64,000 nucleotides of DNA from Pedobacter kyonggii. Lineage in GTDB: Bacteria; Bacteroidota; Bacteroidia; Sphingobacteriales; Sphingobacteriaceae. Location of the stretch: the NCBI RefSeq assembly GCF_004310665.1, contig NZ_SIXF01000025.1, positions 19,414 through 83,413 on the forward strand. The letters are read 5' to 3'. Each line of letters begins with the position of its first letter. The stretch's first letter is position 1. The notes below the pieces were generated by a model. It did no database searches. It was given only the letters and a program-made list of their open reading frames with translations, and was not told the origin of the DNA. Below, piece by piece: positions 63,735 through 64,000 of the stretch. Made by a program: the position numbers and the translations under genes.

Positions 63735-64000
63735 TGCTGCAAAACCTTGATAAATAATGTTTTGCAGCAAGGTAATATTCACTTAAATTAGTGTTGACCA
63801 ATATTACTGCTGTGAAAATAATAAATTCAAATCCAATATCCTCTTTCGGAGGCATAAATTTTGTTTTTGACTACTTAAACAAATTAGAAATCGATAAACT
63901 TTGCCATGCACATCTGCCCTGCGTTGCTGCCCAAAGCAAGTATTCCTGGAAGGATGTTTTCTACTCCCTTAAATCTGTTTTTCTCTGTGGCGGCGATAGT
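63735..64000 (+). mobile_element. Left part of an IS1380-family insertion sequence
   Basis: The transposase start at 63812 is preceded by a hairpin (TGCTGCAAAAC 63735-63745, GTTTTGCAGCA 63759-63769) that could block read-through transcription into the element or be part of its end. The exact left boundary and terminal repeat cannot be set because the right end is outside the window. Confidence 0.6.
63812..64000 (+). CDS. IS1380-family transposase, N-terminal part
   Basis: 63 codons, open to the window end, from a GTG at 63812. It reads ISSFGGINFVFDYLNKLEID, LCHAHLP, then QSKYSWKDVFYSLKSVFLCG-GD, which matches the N-terminal pattern of IS1380-type DDE transposases (SSFGGxNF and KYSWKDIFYS). 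The catalytic residues lie beyond the window. It is unknown whether the gene is intact. Confidence 0.8.
   Translation, partial: MKIINSNPISSFGGINFVFDYLNKLEIDKLCHAHLPCVAAQSKYSWKDVFYSLKSVFLCGGDS

Overview
The window is low-GC Bacteroidota DNA, most likely from Sphingobacteriaceae (Pedobacter-like). The evidence is a SusC/SusD pair next to a hybrid two-component regulator, TAnnTTTG-type -7 promoter boxes, AT-rich spacers without strong Shine-Dalgarno signals, an atpD-atpC pair apart from the other ATP synthase genes, and many short dispersed intergenic repeats. Genus is an inference from protein style; I ran no search.

Layout. (1) 1-2062: a membrane protein, an alpha/beta hydrolase and a broken DoxX-like gene. 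(2) 2202-13227: tetrapyrrole synthesis, with hemA, a hemC-hemD fusion, hemB, hemL, an OmpR-type sensor/regulator pair and a small TPR-like membrane protein, then hemE, a zeta-toxin-like two-gene module and hemJ. (3) 13434-19644: an outer-membrane protein, an ECF sigma factor with an anti-sigma-like partner and a beta-barrel protein, an orphan antitoxin-like gene, an ABC ATPase, a lipoprotein and a DUF4230 protein. (4) 37336 down to 19823, all on the minus strand: branched-chain amino acid synthesis, ilvE-methyltransferase, then ilvD-(broken ORF6N gene)-ilvB-ilvN-dinB-ilvC-leuC-monooxygenase-leuD-ABC ATPase-leuB-leuA-ilvA-cupin. Both units begin with a short leader ORF dense in Ile/Val/Leu codons, followed by an intrinsic terminator whose 5' arm can instead pair with the end of the leader ORF. 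This is the arrangement of ribosome-mediated attenuation. (5) 37727-42420: a lipoprotein peptidase-like hydrolase, atpC/atpD, a dTDP-4-dehydrorhamnose-reductase-like SDR, a peroxiredoxin and tRNA-Arg(ACG). (6) 43083-55059: a polysaccharide utilization locus (HTCS regulator, SusC, SusD, DUF3823 lipoprotein, double-GH43 enzyme), probably for an arabinose-containing glycan. (7) 55557-57285: adk and obgE. (8) 62547 down to 57374: a small 101-aa precursor-like protein, an SdpA-like protein, an SdpB/HTTM-like membrane protein and a DCC thiol-redox protein, preceded by a NarL-type two-component system with its own membrane protein. This is a candidate Sdp-like antimicrobial-peptide system. (9) 62816-64000: a DUF218/YdcF protein, a dispersed repeat and the start of an IS1380-family transposase running off the window.

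The most rewarding items are the two ilv attenuators (35311-35441 and 37141-37336) and the Sdp-like locus with its post-precursor hairpin and upstream palindromes (57374-59661).
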